Source of the DNA: Bacillus dicomae
GTDB taxonomy: Bacteria; Bacillota; Bacilli; Bacillales; Bacillaceae_G
Length of the DNA: 64,000 nt
Assembly (NCBI RefSeq): GCF_006494425.1
Contig: NZ_VHIV01000002.1
Location: forward strand, 1,364,001-1,428,000
Direction of reading: 5' to 3'
Shown here: in pieces, positions 26,314 to 35,177 of the stretch
Numbering within the stretch: position 1 is the stretch's first letter
How the letters are laid out: each line of letters opens with the position of its first letter
The notes under the pieces: model-generated
What the model saw: the letters and a program-made list of their open reading frames with translations, nothing else
Told to the model about the DNA's origin: nothing
Database searches by the model: none
Made by a program: the position numbers and the translations under genes

Positions 26314-27330
26314 GTGAAGGGTCTTTTGAACACGGATAAAAAGAGAGCTATTACTGTAACTGCAATTTTCGGTTGTATTAGTATCGCTGTCATTTTAATT
26401 AGTTTAAATACAGGGACACTAAGCATAGCGCCACTTAAAGTAATTCAAACACTTTTCGGTTATGGTGATTTTGAGAGTGCAACAGTGCTATACGATTATC
26501 GTATGCCAAGAATTATAATCACAATGTTAGCTGGTATAGGCCTTGGGATTTCCGGTGCGATTTTACAAGGGTTATCACGTAATGCACTTGCAGACCCTGG
26601 TATTTTAGGGTTACATTCAGGTGCATCTTTCGGGCTAATTATATTCGTTACTTTCTTTCATTCTATTAGTGAGAAGGCATCGATTTTAATACCGTTATTT
26701 ACATTTGGCGGGGGAGTACTAGCTGCGTTTTTAATTATTATGCTTGCGAGTGATCGATCAAAAGGTTTACTTCCTATTAGACTTATTCTCGTTGGTATTG
26801 CTGTTTCAGCTGGCTTTAGTGCGATTTCGTTATTTTTCTCCCTGAAGTTAAATGATGAGACGTATACATTCGCTTCTAGATGGCTAGTTGGTAACGTGTG
26901 GGGAAGGGATTGGATTCATGTCCTAGCGTTATTACCTTGGATTTGCATACTTACCCCGTATGCATGGCTAAAATCTAAAACGTTAAATGCATTGTCACTA
27001 GGTGATAGTGTAGCAGCAGGACTTGGTGTTCCTGTTCAAAAAGAACGGTTACTTCTTTTAGCTACAGCGGTTGGATTATCTTGCGCGAGTGTATCGATGG
27101 CAGGAGGGATTGGTTTTATCGGTTTAGTTGCTCCGCATATTGCAAGAAAGTTAGTAGGTACTACCTATCAACATTTCCTTCCACTGGCTGGTATTATCGG
27201 AATGATTATTTTAGTACTAGCAGATACGATAGGTCGTTCTATATTTGAGCCAAATTCTATTCCAGCTGGTGTAGTAGTGGCAGCTTTAGGAGCACCTTAT
27301 TTTCTTTATTTACTTACAAAAATAAAATAA
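26314..27330 (+). CDS. Iron-siderophore ABC transporter permease (FecCD family), second subunit
   Basis: 338-aa FecCD permease. YRMPRIIITMLAGIGLGISGAILQGLSRNALADPGILGLHSG and GGIGFIGLVAPHIARKLVG are the family signatures. GTG start directly after the stop of the first permease, with GGGAGGGAG upstream, so the two are translationally coupled. The operon contains two permeases and a binding protein but no ATPase; a shared ATPase such as YusV would be needed. Confidence 0.92.
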   Translation: MKGLLNTDKKRAITVTAIFGCISIAVILISLNTGTLSIAPLKVIQTLFGYGDFESATVLYDYRMPRIIITMLAGIGLGISGAILQGLSRNALADPGILGLHSGASFGLIIFVTFFHSISEKASILIPLFTFGGGVLAAFLIIMLASDRSKGLLPIRLILVGIAVSAGFSAISLFFSLKLNDETYTFASRWLVGNVWGRDWIHVLALLPWICILTPYAWLKSKTLNALSLGDSVAAGLGVPVQKERLLLLATAVGLSCASVSMAGGIGFIGLVAPHIARKLVGTTYQHFLPLAGIIGMIILVLADTIGRSIFEPNSIPAGVVVAALGAPYFLYLLTKIK

Positions 27331-27351
27331 ATACTTCAAAGAGGAGAACAT

Positions 27352-28260
27352 ATGAAAAAGAAACTTACTATTTTATTTAGCATCATGTGTATTTTAGTAT
27401 TAGCAGCATGTGGTCAAACGAAATCTAATGCAGAGGCAACGAAAAAAACTGAAAAAAGTAATGATCCGAAAATCGCTTCTATGTCCATTCACTTAACGAA
27501 TAATTTATTGGCATTAGGAATTACACCTGTAGGCTCTGTTATTGGTGGAGATTTAAAAGATTTCTTACCGCATGCAAAAGAGCAGTTGAAAGATACGAAG
27601 AAACTTGGTGTTGTAACAGATCCGAATATGGAAGCATTACTTCAATTGAAGCCAACTGACATTTATGTGGATGAAAAATACGCGGGCAAAGATTTAGCGA
27701 AATACGAAAAAATTGCAAAAACACATTCTTTCAATTTAGACAAAGGTACGTGGAGAGAGCAGTTAAAACAAGTTGGTAAACTTGTAAACCGTGAGAAAGA
27801 AGCGGATACATATATTCAAGATTATGAAGAGCAATCAAAACGAGTAAAAAGTTTAATAGATAAAGAATTAGGTAATAACGAAAAAGTAATGGCAATTCGT
27901 GTTACTGCAAAAGAATTACGTGTATTTAGTACGAAAAGACCGATGGGACCAATTTTATTCCAAGACTTAGGATTACAACCTGCAAACGGTGTAGAGAAAA
28001 TTGATGGAAACCGTCCTTTCGAAGTCATTTCACAAGAAGTATTACCTGATTTTGATGCAGATGCTATTTTCGTTGTTGTAAACAGAGATGATAAGGCAAA
28101 AGCTGCATTTAAGCAACTTCAAGAAACACCAATTTGGAAAGACTTAAAAGCTGTTAAAGGTAAGCACGTATACATTATTAATGACCAACCATGGCTTGAC
28201 TATTCTGCTTTAGGTAACAAAATGGCAATGGATGAAGCGGAGAAAATGTTTACGAAATAA
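27352..28260 (+). CDS. Iron-siderophore substrate-binding lipoprotein
   Basis: 302-aa lipoprotein. The lipobox LAAC (C20) follows a short signal peptide. It is a class III periplasmic-binding fold: SMSIHLTNNLLALGITPVGSV at the start of lobe 1 and LGVVTDPNMEALLQLKPTDIYV before the long linking helix. Last gene of the Fur-box operon, 21 bases after the second permease, preceded by GAGGAG. It delivers a ferric siderophore or ferric citrate to the two permeases; which one is not readable from the sequence. Confidence 0.91.
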   Translation: MKKKLTILFSIMCILVLAACGQTKSNAEATKKTEKSNDPKIASMSIHLTNNLLALGITPVGSVIGGDLKDFLPHAKEQLKDTKKLGVVTDPNMEALLQLKPTDIYVDEKYAGKDLAKYEKIAKTHSFNLDKGTWREQLKQVGKLVNREKEADTYIQDYEEQSKRVKSLIDKELGNNEKVMAIRVTAKELRVFSTKRPMGPILFQDLGLQPANGVEKIDGNRPFEVISQEVLPDFDADAIFVVVNRDDKAKAAFKQLQETPIWKDLKAVKGKHVYIINDQPWLDYSALGNKMAMDEAEKMFTK

Positions 28261-28278
28261 TATCGATTCGTTGTTAGG

Positions 28279-28310
28279 AAGATCCTCTAAATTTTGAGGA
28301 TCTTTTTTTA
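28279..28310 (+). terminator. Terminator of the iron-uptake operon
   Basis: AAGATCCTC (28279-28287) pairs with GAGGATCTT (28296-28304), then seven T. Confidence 0.88.
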
Positions 28311-28370
28311 TTGTTAGAATAAATAAAAAATTATACAATGAACGTAATTTAATGCAGAGGAGATGTGCCA

Positions 28371-28433
28371 ATGTCAGCGCTTATTGTAAGTAACCCGTTT
28401 ATAAAGCAGTTTATGGAACAAGGGGATAGATAG
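28371..28433 (+). CDS. 20-aa upstream ORF (possible leader peptide)
   Basis: An ATG at 28371 lies eight bases after GAGGAG and encodes MSALIVSNPFIKQFMEQGDR, ending 41 bases before the GNAT gene. GGGGATA at its end (28422-28428) is complementary to TATCCCC (28443-28449), which in turn can pair with the GGGGA of the GNAT ribosome-binding site (28463-28467). This resembles translational attenuation. It could also be the start of a lost gene. Confidence 0.4.
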   Translation: MSALIVSNPFIKQFMEQGDR

Positions 28434-28474
28434 GCTAATAATTATCCCCGTTATTAAAAAAAGGGGAGTTTGAA

Positions 28475-29026
28475 ATGACAATGAATCTTTTTCAAAATAA
28501 AACGATTAAATTAACAGCTATGAGAGAAGCAGATGCTGAAGTAATGGCTATGTGGCAAGAAGATAGTGAGTATGTAAGAAATGTCGATACAGATGTAGCA
28601 TTCCCGCAACCTTTACAGGAAATAGCAAGTGATGGTCTATTAAAGGGAAGGAGATCGAATAGTGTTTCTTTTATGGTAAGGACAGTTCAAGATGATCGCT
28701 TAATTGGTTTTGTGGCGATTCATGGTATAGAGTGGAATAACAGAACAGGTTTATTAGCTATTGGTATAGGGGATGCGAATGATAGAGGAAAAGGATATGG
28801 GAAAGAAACAATAAATCTTATTCTAAAGTATGCTTTCAATGAATTGAATTTACACCGCATCGGTCTCGATGTTATTTCGTATAATAAACCTGCCATTGCA
28901 TTGTATAAAAAGATGGGTTTTCAAATGGAAGGTTGTATGAGAGAAGCGGTTCAAAGAGATGGGAAGTGTTTTGATCGTATCATTATGGGGATATTGCGGG
29001 ATGAGTGGATGGAGCTGCAAGGTTAG
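28475..29026 (+). CDS. GNAT N-acetyltransferase
   Basis: 183-aa RimJ/SpeG-type acetyltransferase. Visible elements are AMREADAEVMAMWQEDSEYVRNVD at the N-terminus and the acetyl-CoA loop NDRGKGYGKETINLILKYAFNELNLHRIGLDVISYN, then ALYKKMGFQMEGCMREAVQRDG. The start codon follows GGGGAG at a spacing of six to seven. A small ORF with competing pairings lies upstream, so its translation may be regulated. The substrate is unknown. Confidence 0.87.
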   Translation: MTMNLFQNKTIKLTAMREADAEVMAMWQEDSEYVRNVDTDVAFPQPLQEIASDGLLKGRRSNSVSFMVRTVQDDRLIGFVAIHGIEWNNRTGLLAIGIGDANDRGKGYGKETINLILKYAFNELNLHRIGLDVISYNKPAIALYKKMGFQMEGCMREAVQRDGKCFDRIIMGILRDEWMELQG

Positions 29027-29125
29027 AAAGCACATTCGAAATTATATATGTAGTATGCAGGAGATATAATGGTAATTGGCGAAAATTTACATTGTACTGA
29101 TTGAATTTATAAGGAGTCATGCAAA

Positions 29126-29353
29126 ATGAATTTGGAAAAGGCAAAACCAGTAAATGAAGAGGTCGCCGAATTAAAAGAACTTATTAAAGAGTTACACGGA
29201 AGTGTGCACCAACTTCAAAGTGAGGTGCAGCAACTAAGGCACGAAAGACCAGTTGTTGAAGTGAGAAAAGGTGTTCAACTATCACCAACAATTGTCGGAC
29301 AAATTGGTGGTATGATTTTAGGTGGGTTAGCAATTATCGGTATATTTTGGTGA
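29126..29353 (+). CDS. Small coiled-coil, C-terminally anchored membrane protein
   Basis: 75-aa protein. Residues about 9-42 form a heptad-rich coiled coil (EEVAELKELIKELHGSVHQL and following), and residues 52-75 form a hydrophobic C-terminal helix (IVGQIGGMILGGLAIIGIFW), so it should be tail-anchored with the coil in the cytoplasm. The ATG follows AAGGAG. Stand-alone with its own terminator. No known function; architecture resembles the larger protein at 37553. Confidence 0.75.
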   Translation: MNLEKAKPVNEEVAELKELIKELHGSVHQLQSEVQQLRHERPVVEVRKGVQLSPTIVGQIGGMILGGLAIIGIFW

Positions 29354-29356
29354 TGA

Positions 29357-29392
29357 AAAAAGGTTTGCAGCACGATGCTGCAAACCTTTTTG
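29357..29392. terminator. Bidirectional terminator
   Basis: 16-bp perfect stem AAAAAGGTTTGCAGCA / TGCTGCAAACCTTTTT, three-base loop, between convergent genes. Confidence 0.9.
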
Positions 29393-29425
29393 TATGTGAC
29401 GATATAATTTCATGCAATACAACTT

Positions 29426-30751
29426 TTACATTAAATAACGTAAATATATATAAGCATGTGATAACAAGAGTGCAACAATAGTTAATGGTAAACCAATTTT
29501 TAAGAAGTCCATATAAGAGAAGCCATGTCCTTCACGTTTTGCAATACCAGCAACGACTACGTTTGCTGATGCTCCGATTAATGTTCCGTTTCCTCCTAAG
29601 CAAGCTCCAAGTGATAATGCCCACCATAGTACTTCGATTTGCGGAGAATCAACAGATAGTCCGAGTCCTGTAGCTAAGTCTTGAATAAGTGGTATCATCG
29701 TTGCGACAAATGGGATATTGTCAATTGTTGCAGATGCGATACCTGATACCCATAAAATAAGTATCGCAGCGAAACCGATATCTCCATTTGTAACGTCGAT
29801 TACTTCTTTTGCGAGTGAAGAAATAAGGCCGATATCAATTAAACCACCAACGAGAACGAATAGTCCGGCGAAGAAGAAAATGGTTACCCATTCAACGTGG
29901 GCAAATACATCTTCAATATCATGTTCTTTCACGCCAATTAACATAAGAAGTGTAGCACCTGTCATTGCAATTACCGCAGCGTCTACATGAATAATGGAAT
30001 GAAGTACAAAGCCTAAAATAGTTAGTCCTAAAATCGAAATGGATTTTAAAAGGAGGCTTTGATCTTTAATATAATCTTTTTCATTTAATGCCATTAATTT
30101 TTCGATTTGCTCAGGTGTTGTTTTTAGTTTGTTACGATACATGAAGTAAATAATGCCAAGTGTCACAATAGAAATAATAATTACGATAGGAGCTAAGTTA
30201 AGTAAAAAGGCATTGAAGTCTAAATGCTTATTTGCAGATCCAATCATAATGTTCGGTGGATCACCGATTAATGTTGCTGTTCCCCCTATATTTGAAAATA
30301 ATACTTCTGAAATTAAATAAGGAACAGGATTAACTTTTAAAATACGTGTAATGGATAGTGTAACAGGTACGATTAATAATACGGTTGTTACGTTGTCCAA
30401 AAATGCTGATCCGACAGCAGTTAATAGGGATAGCAATAATAAAATACGGATTGGTTTTCCGCCAGCTGCTTTTGCCGCTTTAATGGCCACAAATTCAAAA
30501 ACGCCTGATTGACTCGTAATATGTACGAGAATCATCATCCCAATTAAAAGGGTAATCGTTTCCCATTGAATATGTGATGTGAAAGCAGTATGTAATTCAA
30601 CAACTCCAAAAATAATCATAATAGCAGCACCGAATAGTGCGATTACAGCACGATTCAATTTCTCAGAAATAATAAATCCGTACGTGACTAAAAATACGGC
30701 AATTGCAAAATAATATTGCCAATTTGTTACTTCATGTGCTGATTGTTCCAA
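29426..30751 (-). CDS. ArsB/NhaD-family transporter
   Basis: 441-aa integral membrane transporter with 11-12 helices of the ion-transporter superfamily. Repeat-like motifs TAVGSAFLDNVTTVLLIVPV and ASATIDNIPFVATMIPL carry the paired D-N residues, and GGTATLIGDPPNIMIGSA and LGGNGTLIGASANVVVAG are the two hairpin signatures. Relatives are NhaD sodium/proton antiporters, ArsB and citrate carriers. The neighbourhood holds no arsenic genes, so antiport of sodium is at least as likely as arsenite export. Stand-alone gene. Confidence 0.88.
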   Translation of the reverse strand: MEQSAHEVTNWQYYFAIAVFLVTYGFIISEKLNRAVIALFGAAIMIIFGVVELHTAFTSHIQWETITLLIGMMILVHITSQSGVFEFVAIKAAKAAGGKPIRILLLLSLLTAVGSAFLDNVTTVLLIVPVTLSITRILKVNPVPYLISEVLFSNIGGTATLIGDPPNIMIGSANKHLDFNAFLLNLAPIVIIISIVTLGIIYFMYRNKLKTTPEQIEKLMALNEKDYIKDQSLLLKSISILGLTILGFVLHSIIHVDAAVIAMTGATLLMLIGVKEHDIEDVFAHVEWVTIFFFAGLFVLVGGLIDIGLISSLAKEVIDVTNGDIGFAAILILWVSGIASATIDNIPFVATMIPLIQDLATGLGLSVDSPQIEVLWWALSLGACLGGNGTLIGASANVVVAGIAKREGHGFSYMDFLKIGLPLTIVALLLSHAYIYLRYLM

Positions 30752-31002
30752 TCATGTCACCTTCTTTAAAGTATGTATTCAATTGTAAACATGCATCCTT
30801 CTGCATAATTTATATTGTAGCAAATTCAAAAAAGAAAGAAAACTATTTAACAAAGTGAAGGAAAAAATGTGTTTTTTACATATGATATAAAAAAATAAAG
30901 AAACCCAGTGCAAATTATTAGGAAAAGTGAGAGTTGTCCTCTAATATAGAGATAGCAATTTACATTATTTTTGCGTAAAATGGTTTAAAGAGGTGAATTC
31001 CG

Positions 31003-31353
31003 ATGGAAATAGTAAAAGATAGTTCTCTTATTCAAAATGAAATTGAACGTTTTGTAAATAAAGATGTATATATTCATTTAGAAACAACAAACGGAGCGTA
31101 TGCATCACACATAAATGAAAAGATGATGACAGTTGGTGCTTTCATTCGAAATGCAATTATCCGTTTTGAACGCGGGAAGATAACTGGAACAAATCCATAT
31201 CGAGTTGGTCTAAAAATGGATCACGGTTGGGTATATGCTGAAGGTATTACGCACTGGGAAGTAGACGATCAAGAGCGTTTATTACTAGCTGGACATGATA
31301 ATTTAGGTCGCTTAGCAGTTGCACTTGAGTTAAGCTTAACACCATTTAAGTAA
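31003..31353 (+). CDS. yojF: YojF-family protein
   Basis: 116-aa DUF1806 protein, soluble, with the beta-rich pattern AYASHINEKMMTVGAFIRNAIIRFERGKITGTNPYRVGLKM. It lies 15 bases upstream of bshB2 as in B. subtilis (yojF-yojG). The ATG has AAAGAGGTG upstream. The exact role is unknown; co-occurrence with BshB2 suggests a link to bacillithiol metabolism (inference). Confidence 0.9.
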   Translation: MEIVKDSSLIQNEIERFVNKDVYIHLETTNGAYASHINEKMMTVGAFIRNAIIRFERGKITGTNPYRVGLKMDHGWVYAEGITHWEVDDQERLLLAGHDNLGRLAVALELSLTPFK

Positions 31354-31368
31354 GAAGGAGGGAAACTT

Positions 31369-32031
31369 ATGGAGAGACATGTACTTGTTGTATTTCCTCA
31401 TCCAGATGATGAAGCATATGCTGCGGGAGGAACAATTCGCTTATTAACAGATCAAGGAGTACCTGTAACATATGCATGTGGTACTTTAGGACAAATGGGA
31501 CGTAATATGGGTAAGAACGTATTCGCTAACCGTGAAACGATTCCACATATCCGTAAGAAAGAATTGAAAGATGCTTGTGAAGCGATGGGCATTAAAGATT
31601 TAAGAATGCTTGGCTTCCATGATAAAACGTTAGAATTTGAAGATGTTGATTTCGTTGCAGACAAAATTGAAGCAATCATTCAAGAAGTAAATCCATCTCG
31701 AATTATTACATTTTATCCAGAGCACGGTGTACATCCAGATCATAATGCATTTGGTCGTGCTGTCGTTCGCGCTGTATCACGTATGCCAAAAGAAGAGCGC
31801 CCAGTTATCCATGCTGTTGCGATTACGAAAAATCGTGAAGCAGTATTAGGAGAACCGGATGTTGTAAATAATATTAGTGAAGTATTTGATCATAAATTAA
31901 CTGCATTAGGTGCGCACCGTTCACAAACAGAAGCAATGCTTGAAGACACGCATGCAAAAATAAAAAACAAAGATGCAGCAACATTAAAATGGCTGCAACT
32001 TGAACAGTTTTGGACTTATAAATGGGAGTAG
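31369..32031 (+). CDS. bshB2: Bacillithiol biosynthesis deacetylase BshB2
   Basis: 220-aa zinc-dependent deacetylase of the LmbE/PIG-L family. The metal and catalytic motif is PHPDDE at residues 10-15, with the third zinc ligand in HGVHPDHNAFG. BshB enzymes deacetylate GlcNAc-malate to GlcN-malate in bacillithiol synthesis, and some act on bacillithiol S-conjugates. The ATG has AAGGAGGG upstream, 15 bases after yojF. It ends at a terminator. The DinB-type proteins elsewhere in the window could use bacillithiol. Confidence 0.94.
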   Translation: MERHVLVVFPHPDDEAYAAGGTIRLLTDQGVPVTYACGTLGQMGRNMGKNVFANRETIPHIRKKELKDACEAMGIKDLRMLGFHDKTLEFEDVDFVADKIEAIIQEVNPSRIITFYPEHGVHPDHNAFGRAVVRAVSRMPKEERPVIHAVAITKNREAVLGEPDVVNNISEVFDHKLTALGAHRSQTEAMLEDTHAKIKNKDAATLKWLQLEQFWTYKWE

Positions 32032-32065
32032 GCTAGAAGGGAACCTTCTAGTAGCTCTTACATAG

Positions 32066-32100
32066 AAAAAGCGCCGTCACTTGTGATGGCGCTTTTTCTT
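32066..32100 (+). terminator. Terminator of yojF-bshB2
   Basis: 15-bp stem AAAAAGCGCCGTCAC (32066-32080) with 32083-32097, one G-U or mismatch. Confidence 0.88.
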
Positions 32101-32143
32101 GTTGAAGACTATATATTTCTTAGGGTGCTTCAAAATTTTTAAA

Positions 32144-32887
32144 TTAACGTGCAGTATAGCCTCCATCAACAAGAAGTGTTGTACCGTTAACAAAACTAGC
32201 ATCATCACTTGCTAAAAATAAGACAGCTTTAGCGACTTCTTCTGGTGTTCCAAGTCTGCCTTGTGGATGAAGTGAAGCTAAATATTCTTTCTGTTGAGGA
32301 TTAACACTACCAAGTAAAGGGGTGTCAATATAACCGGGGCACACCGCATTAATACGTATTCCATATTTAGCGTAGGCAGTACATAAATTTTGAGTTAATA
32401 GTTTCACACCACCTTTTGCAGAGGAGTATGCTGTTGGGGTAGGTAATGAAACAAAACTATGAATCGAACCAGCGTTAACGATGACACCACCTGTACCTTG
32501 TTTAAGGAATTGTTCAATCGAATATTTATCAGAAAGGAATACCCCAGACAAATTAATATCAATAGTTCTTTTCCACTTTTCATAGGATAATTCGTTTGCC
32601 GGTGCATCATCAGCAACGCCGGCATTGGCATACATAATATCTAATTTACCGTATGTACTTACTGTCTCATGAATTAGCTGTTTAATATCTGCCTCTTTTG
32701 TTACATCAGTTTTAATAAATAACGTATTATATCCATGTGCATTCAATTCATCTGATAGTTCTTTTCCACGTTCAGAAAAGTCAGCAATAACTACTTTTGC
32801 ACCTTCTTCGATAAAAAGACGAACAGTAGATTCGCCAATTCCACTTGCACCACCAGTTATGATTGCTACTTTGTCTTTTAATTTCAT
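32144..32887 (-). CDS. Short-chain dehydrogenase/reductase
   Basis: 247-aa classical SDR using NAD(P). The cofactor motif is TGGASGIG (residues 11-18), the NAG motif is YANAGVADD, the catalytic Ser is in NAGSIHSF, and Tyr and Lys are in YSSAKGG. The C-terminal LASDDASFVNGTTLLVDGGYTAR is the usual closing strand. The start at 32887 has GGAGAGG upstream; I reject an in-frame ATG seven codons earlier. FabG-like; the substrate is unknown. Stand-alone gene. Confidence 0.9.
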   Translation of the reverse strand: MKLKDKVAIITGGASGIGESTVRLFIEEGAKVVIADFSERGKELSDELNAHGYNTLFIKTDVTKEADIKQLIHETVSTYGKLDIMYANAGVADDAPANELSYEKWKRTIDINLSGVFLSDKYSIEQFLKQGTGGVIVNAGSIHSFVSLPTPTAYSSAKGGVKLLTQNLCTAYAKYGIRINAVCPGYIDTPLLGSVNPQQKEYLASLHPQGRLGTPEEVAKAVLFLASDDASFVNGTTLLVDGGYTAR

Positions 32888-33461
32888 ATAAACCTCTCCA
32901 TTCATCAATGAATTTAAGTCGAATTTTTTTAATTTGGTTATATTACCATTAACCTTAAATAGTAAGTAGATAGAAGAAAAAGCTTGCGTTTACTTAATTG
33001 TGAGAGTGCTATTTTTTTATTGTAATTTTTTATACAGTGATGGACGAAAATATTAATTAGGTCAATTTTATCATTAGATTGAATATTCGGTAAAGTATTC
33101 TCGAATAGGGTGAGTGCTGAAGCTAAACTAATGATCTATATAAATATAACGAGGGAGATTTACATATAGTTGCCCTTTTTATTTTATTAATTAACAAATT
33201 TTCAAACTTGCTGATGATGTAGTGGAATTAAATAAGTCGGTTGTTTTCATATTGGATCAGAACTCAAAATAGTAAAAATAAATTGTTAAATAATAATTAT
33301 TTATTGAAAAACGATAAATGACATGTTAATATCAAATTGGAAATTAGTAAGAGAGGTGTTTTTTATAAAATGTAAAACGAATGTTATGTACTAAAAAGAA
33401 ATTGATAACAATTAGAAAAGTTATATATTTTAATAGCAAAAAAAGAAAAGGGAGTTAGAGC
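32888..33461. other. AT-rich intergenic region
   Basis: 574 bases without a supportable gene. A good ribosome-binding site (AGAGAGGTG near 33350) is followed by ATG-TAA only, suggesting a destroyed start. No strong hairpin was seen. Confidence 0.4.
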
Positions 33462-33842
33462 ATGATTCATAAAACAGTAAAGAAAGTTATCTTGATTGCA
33501 GGTGGTTTGTATTTTACATATTTAGTAGGTGTAGTTATTTTAGCGGAATCTATACCGTATCCTACATCTCAACAACTTAAAGAAGCTGAAAAAGTAGTTG
33601 AACGCTATGTAGGTGAAAATAATGGAGTGAAAATGATAAATACATCTAGCAGCTTCACGGCTGAGATGTTCGATCGGACAATTCATATTGAAGGGAATTC
33701 AAAAGAGAATCCGGAACAAGTATATCGAATGGATTTAGAGCAAGTTTCTAATGAAAGTGAAAAAATAACCGGAAAATTGATAAATACAGTTTGTAAATCA
33801 AATGATGGGGGAAAGAATTTTACGTGTGCTGATGCTGAATAG
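33462..33842 (+). CDS. Membrane-anchored hypothetical protein
   Basis: 126-aa protein with one N-terminal transmembrane helix (VILIAGGLYFTYLVGVVILAE, about residues 9-29) and an extracytoplasmic domain of about 95 residues containing two cysteines (VCKSNDGGKNFTCAD) that may pair. The ATG follows GGGAGTTAGAGC. I do not recognise the family. Own terminator downstream. Confidence 0.65.
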   Translation: MIHKTVKKVILIAGGLYFTYLVGVVILAESIPYPTSQQLKEAEKVVERYVGENNGVKMINTSSSFTAEMFDRTIHIEGNSKENPEQVYRMDLEQVSNESEKITGKLINTVCKSNDGGKNFTCADAE

Positions 33843-33905
33843 CTAAAGGTGGGATGTGTAGCAGCATAGTAACAGTTAATAACTACTATTCTAGTTAAAT
33901 AGGAA

Positions 33906-33932
33906 AAAGCCTCGCAGGGGGGCGAGGCTTTA
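33906..33932 (+). terminator. Terminator
   Basis: AAAGCCTCGC (33906-33915) pairs with GCGAGGCTTT (33922-33931). Confidence 0.75.
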
Positions 33933-34144
33933 AACAGGGTATTAAAAATTATCGATTCATTAAGAATAACTTCTTTTGAATAAACTAATTTTAGCATGGT
34001 AACTCATATATATGTGTTACGAATTTATGAACAAAAAATGAATGATAAGAATATAGAAAAGATAATAATTTATTTTTAATCTGTATCATTACATAAAGTT
34101 CGAGTGGAGTAGAGAGTATACTTTTTTATGGTGTAATAAAGATA

Positions 34145-34178
34145 TAGTCTGCCTATGGAAATAGGTAGGCTATTTTTT
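34145..34178 (+). terminator. Orphan terminator hairpin
   Basis: TAGTCTGCCTAT (34145-34156) with ATAGGTAGGCTA (34161-34172), one mismatch, then T6. No gene ends upstream. Confidence 0.65.
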
Positions 34179-34204
34179 ATAAAGAAAAGACAACTTGAGG
34201 TAAA

Positions 34205-34241
34205 GTCCTTGTTAAGAAATAGGGTAAGAACAAGACTTTTT
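34205..34241 (+). terminator. Second orphan terminator-like hairpin
   Basis: AAGTCCTTGTT near 34205 pairs with AACAAGACTT near 34230 (one bulge), followed by T5. Confidence 0.5.
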
Positions 34242-34468
34242 AAGGAGAGATAAGGTCGTTCAACAGATAAAGATATTGCATTTGAAACACGTGATTATTC
34301 GTGGATTAAGTTCTATTTTTGATGGGAAATCTATAAATGGCATTACAATCCTTAGAACTGATATTTAGTAATGATTTGTAAGAAACATATATTTTGAATT
34401 ATTTAATAGAATAATATATATTTATATTGATTTAATGATTCTAGTTTGTTAAAAATGGGGAAATCAAT

Positions 34469-34747
34469 ATGAAGGTTAAATTTGCCGTAATAAAAGATGA
34501 GAACTTTGATTGTAGTTTATTGGAAGCAAAATTATTGAAAACTTTTAAAGAAGTAGATTGTGAAGCAGATATTGTAAAGGTTGAGGATGAAATTTTTGAA
34601 AACAATGACATACAAATGAATTTATCAGAAATAACCATTAATGTTACTGGGAAAAATATGGGGTATAGGTTCGTTTCAGCTAGTATATTTATTGTTTTAG
34701 AGAGTTTATCAATACAGCTGTTTCGTATTCATATTAGTATACTTTAA
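34469..34747 (+). CDS. Hypothetical protein, probably truncated
   Basis: 92-aa ORF starting MKVKFAVIKDENFDC with GGGGAAATC upstream. The first 65 residues look like a real acidic alpha/beta protein, the last 25 are hydrophobic. The same frame stays open for another 17 codons after the TAA (AVQKVASSENHTDYIEL), which hints that the stop is secondary and the gene is damaged. Not recognised. Confidence 0.45.
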   Translation: MKVKFAVIKDENFDCSLLEAKLLKTFKEVDCEADIVKVEDEIFENNDIQMNLSEITINVTGKNMGYRFVSASIFIVLESLSIQLFRIHISIL

Positions 34748-34803
34748 GCAGTTCAAAAAGTGGCTTCTTCAGAAAATCATACTGATTATATTGAGTTGTA
34801 AAT

Positions 34804-34890
34804 ATGGAAACAATAGATATTATCGTAGGTGCTCCCGGATGTTGGACTGCATCTTGTTTGTTGTTAAATAAACAAGGGGTTCCTTTTTAA
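34804..34890 (+). pseudogene. Fragment of an FAD-dependent oxidoreductase N-terminus
   Basis: A short ORF reads METIDIIVGAPGCWTASCLL then NKQGVPF and stops. It matches the start of flavoprotein monooxygenases (VGAGPAGLTA-x-LLxKQG) with small deletions in the glycine motif. No downstream part exists, so it is a remnant. Confidence 0.4.
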
Positions 34891-34899
34891 ATTTTAATT

Positions 34900-35134
34900 T
34901 ATCTTAATCGTATATTATCTTAACTCTGAAATTGACAGTCTCAAGGCGGAGCAAAAAGAAATTATGAGAGACATTCGTGCTTTAGAAACGCGTACTACTA
35001 TTAATGAGAAAGATATAGCAACAATCAATAATCAATTAGAAAAAATAAGTACAAACACAACTTAGATTTTGCGAATTATTATTAGTGCGATAATAGTGTC
35101 AGTTTTAGGATTGATATTAAAAGGAATGATTTAA
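34900..35134 (+). pseudogene. Decayed hemolysin XhlA-type (phage holin-associated) gene
   Basis: The frame from about 34928 reads EIDSLKAEQKEIMRDIRALE then TRTTINEKDIATINNQLEKI, the heptad-rich body of XhlA. It meets a TAG at 35063-35065 where the family has the W of the start of the membrane helix, then continues ILRIIISAIIVSVLGLILKG to a TAA at 35132. The start codon is also missing. It is a prophage remnant with one nonsense codon, followed by a perfect terminator. Confidence 0.65.
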
Positions 35135-35165
35135 AAGAAAGAGGGGAGCTCCCTCTTTCTTTTAT
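35133..35165 (+). terminator. Terminator after the XhlA remnant
   Basis: Near-perfect palindrome AAAAGAAAGAGGGGAGC and complement around 35149, T-rich end. It also faces the convergent gene at 35178. Confidence 0.8.
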
Positions 35166-35177
35166 GTAAATGAGAAG

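Larger units (their letters stand above)
33843..34468. other. Gene-poor region with three orphan terminators
   Basis: 626 bases between two hypothetical genes. Beyond the terminator of the upstream gene (33906-33932), two further terminator-like hairpins occur (34145-34178 and 34205-34241) without intact genes to terminate. This points to deleted genes. Confidence 0.5.
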
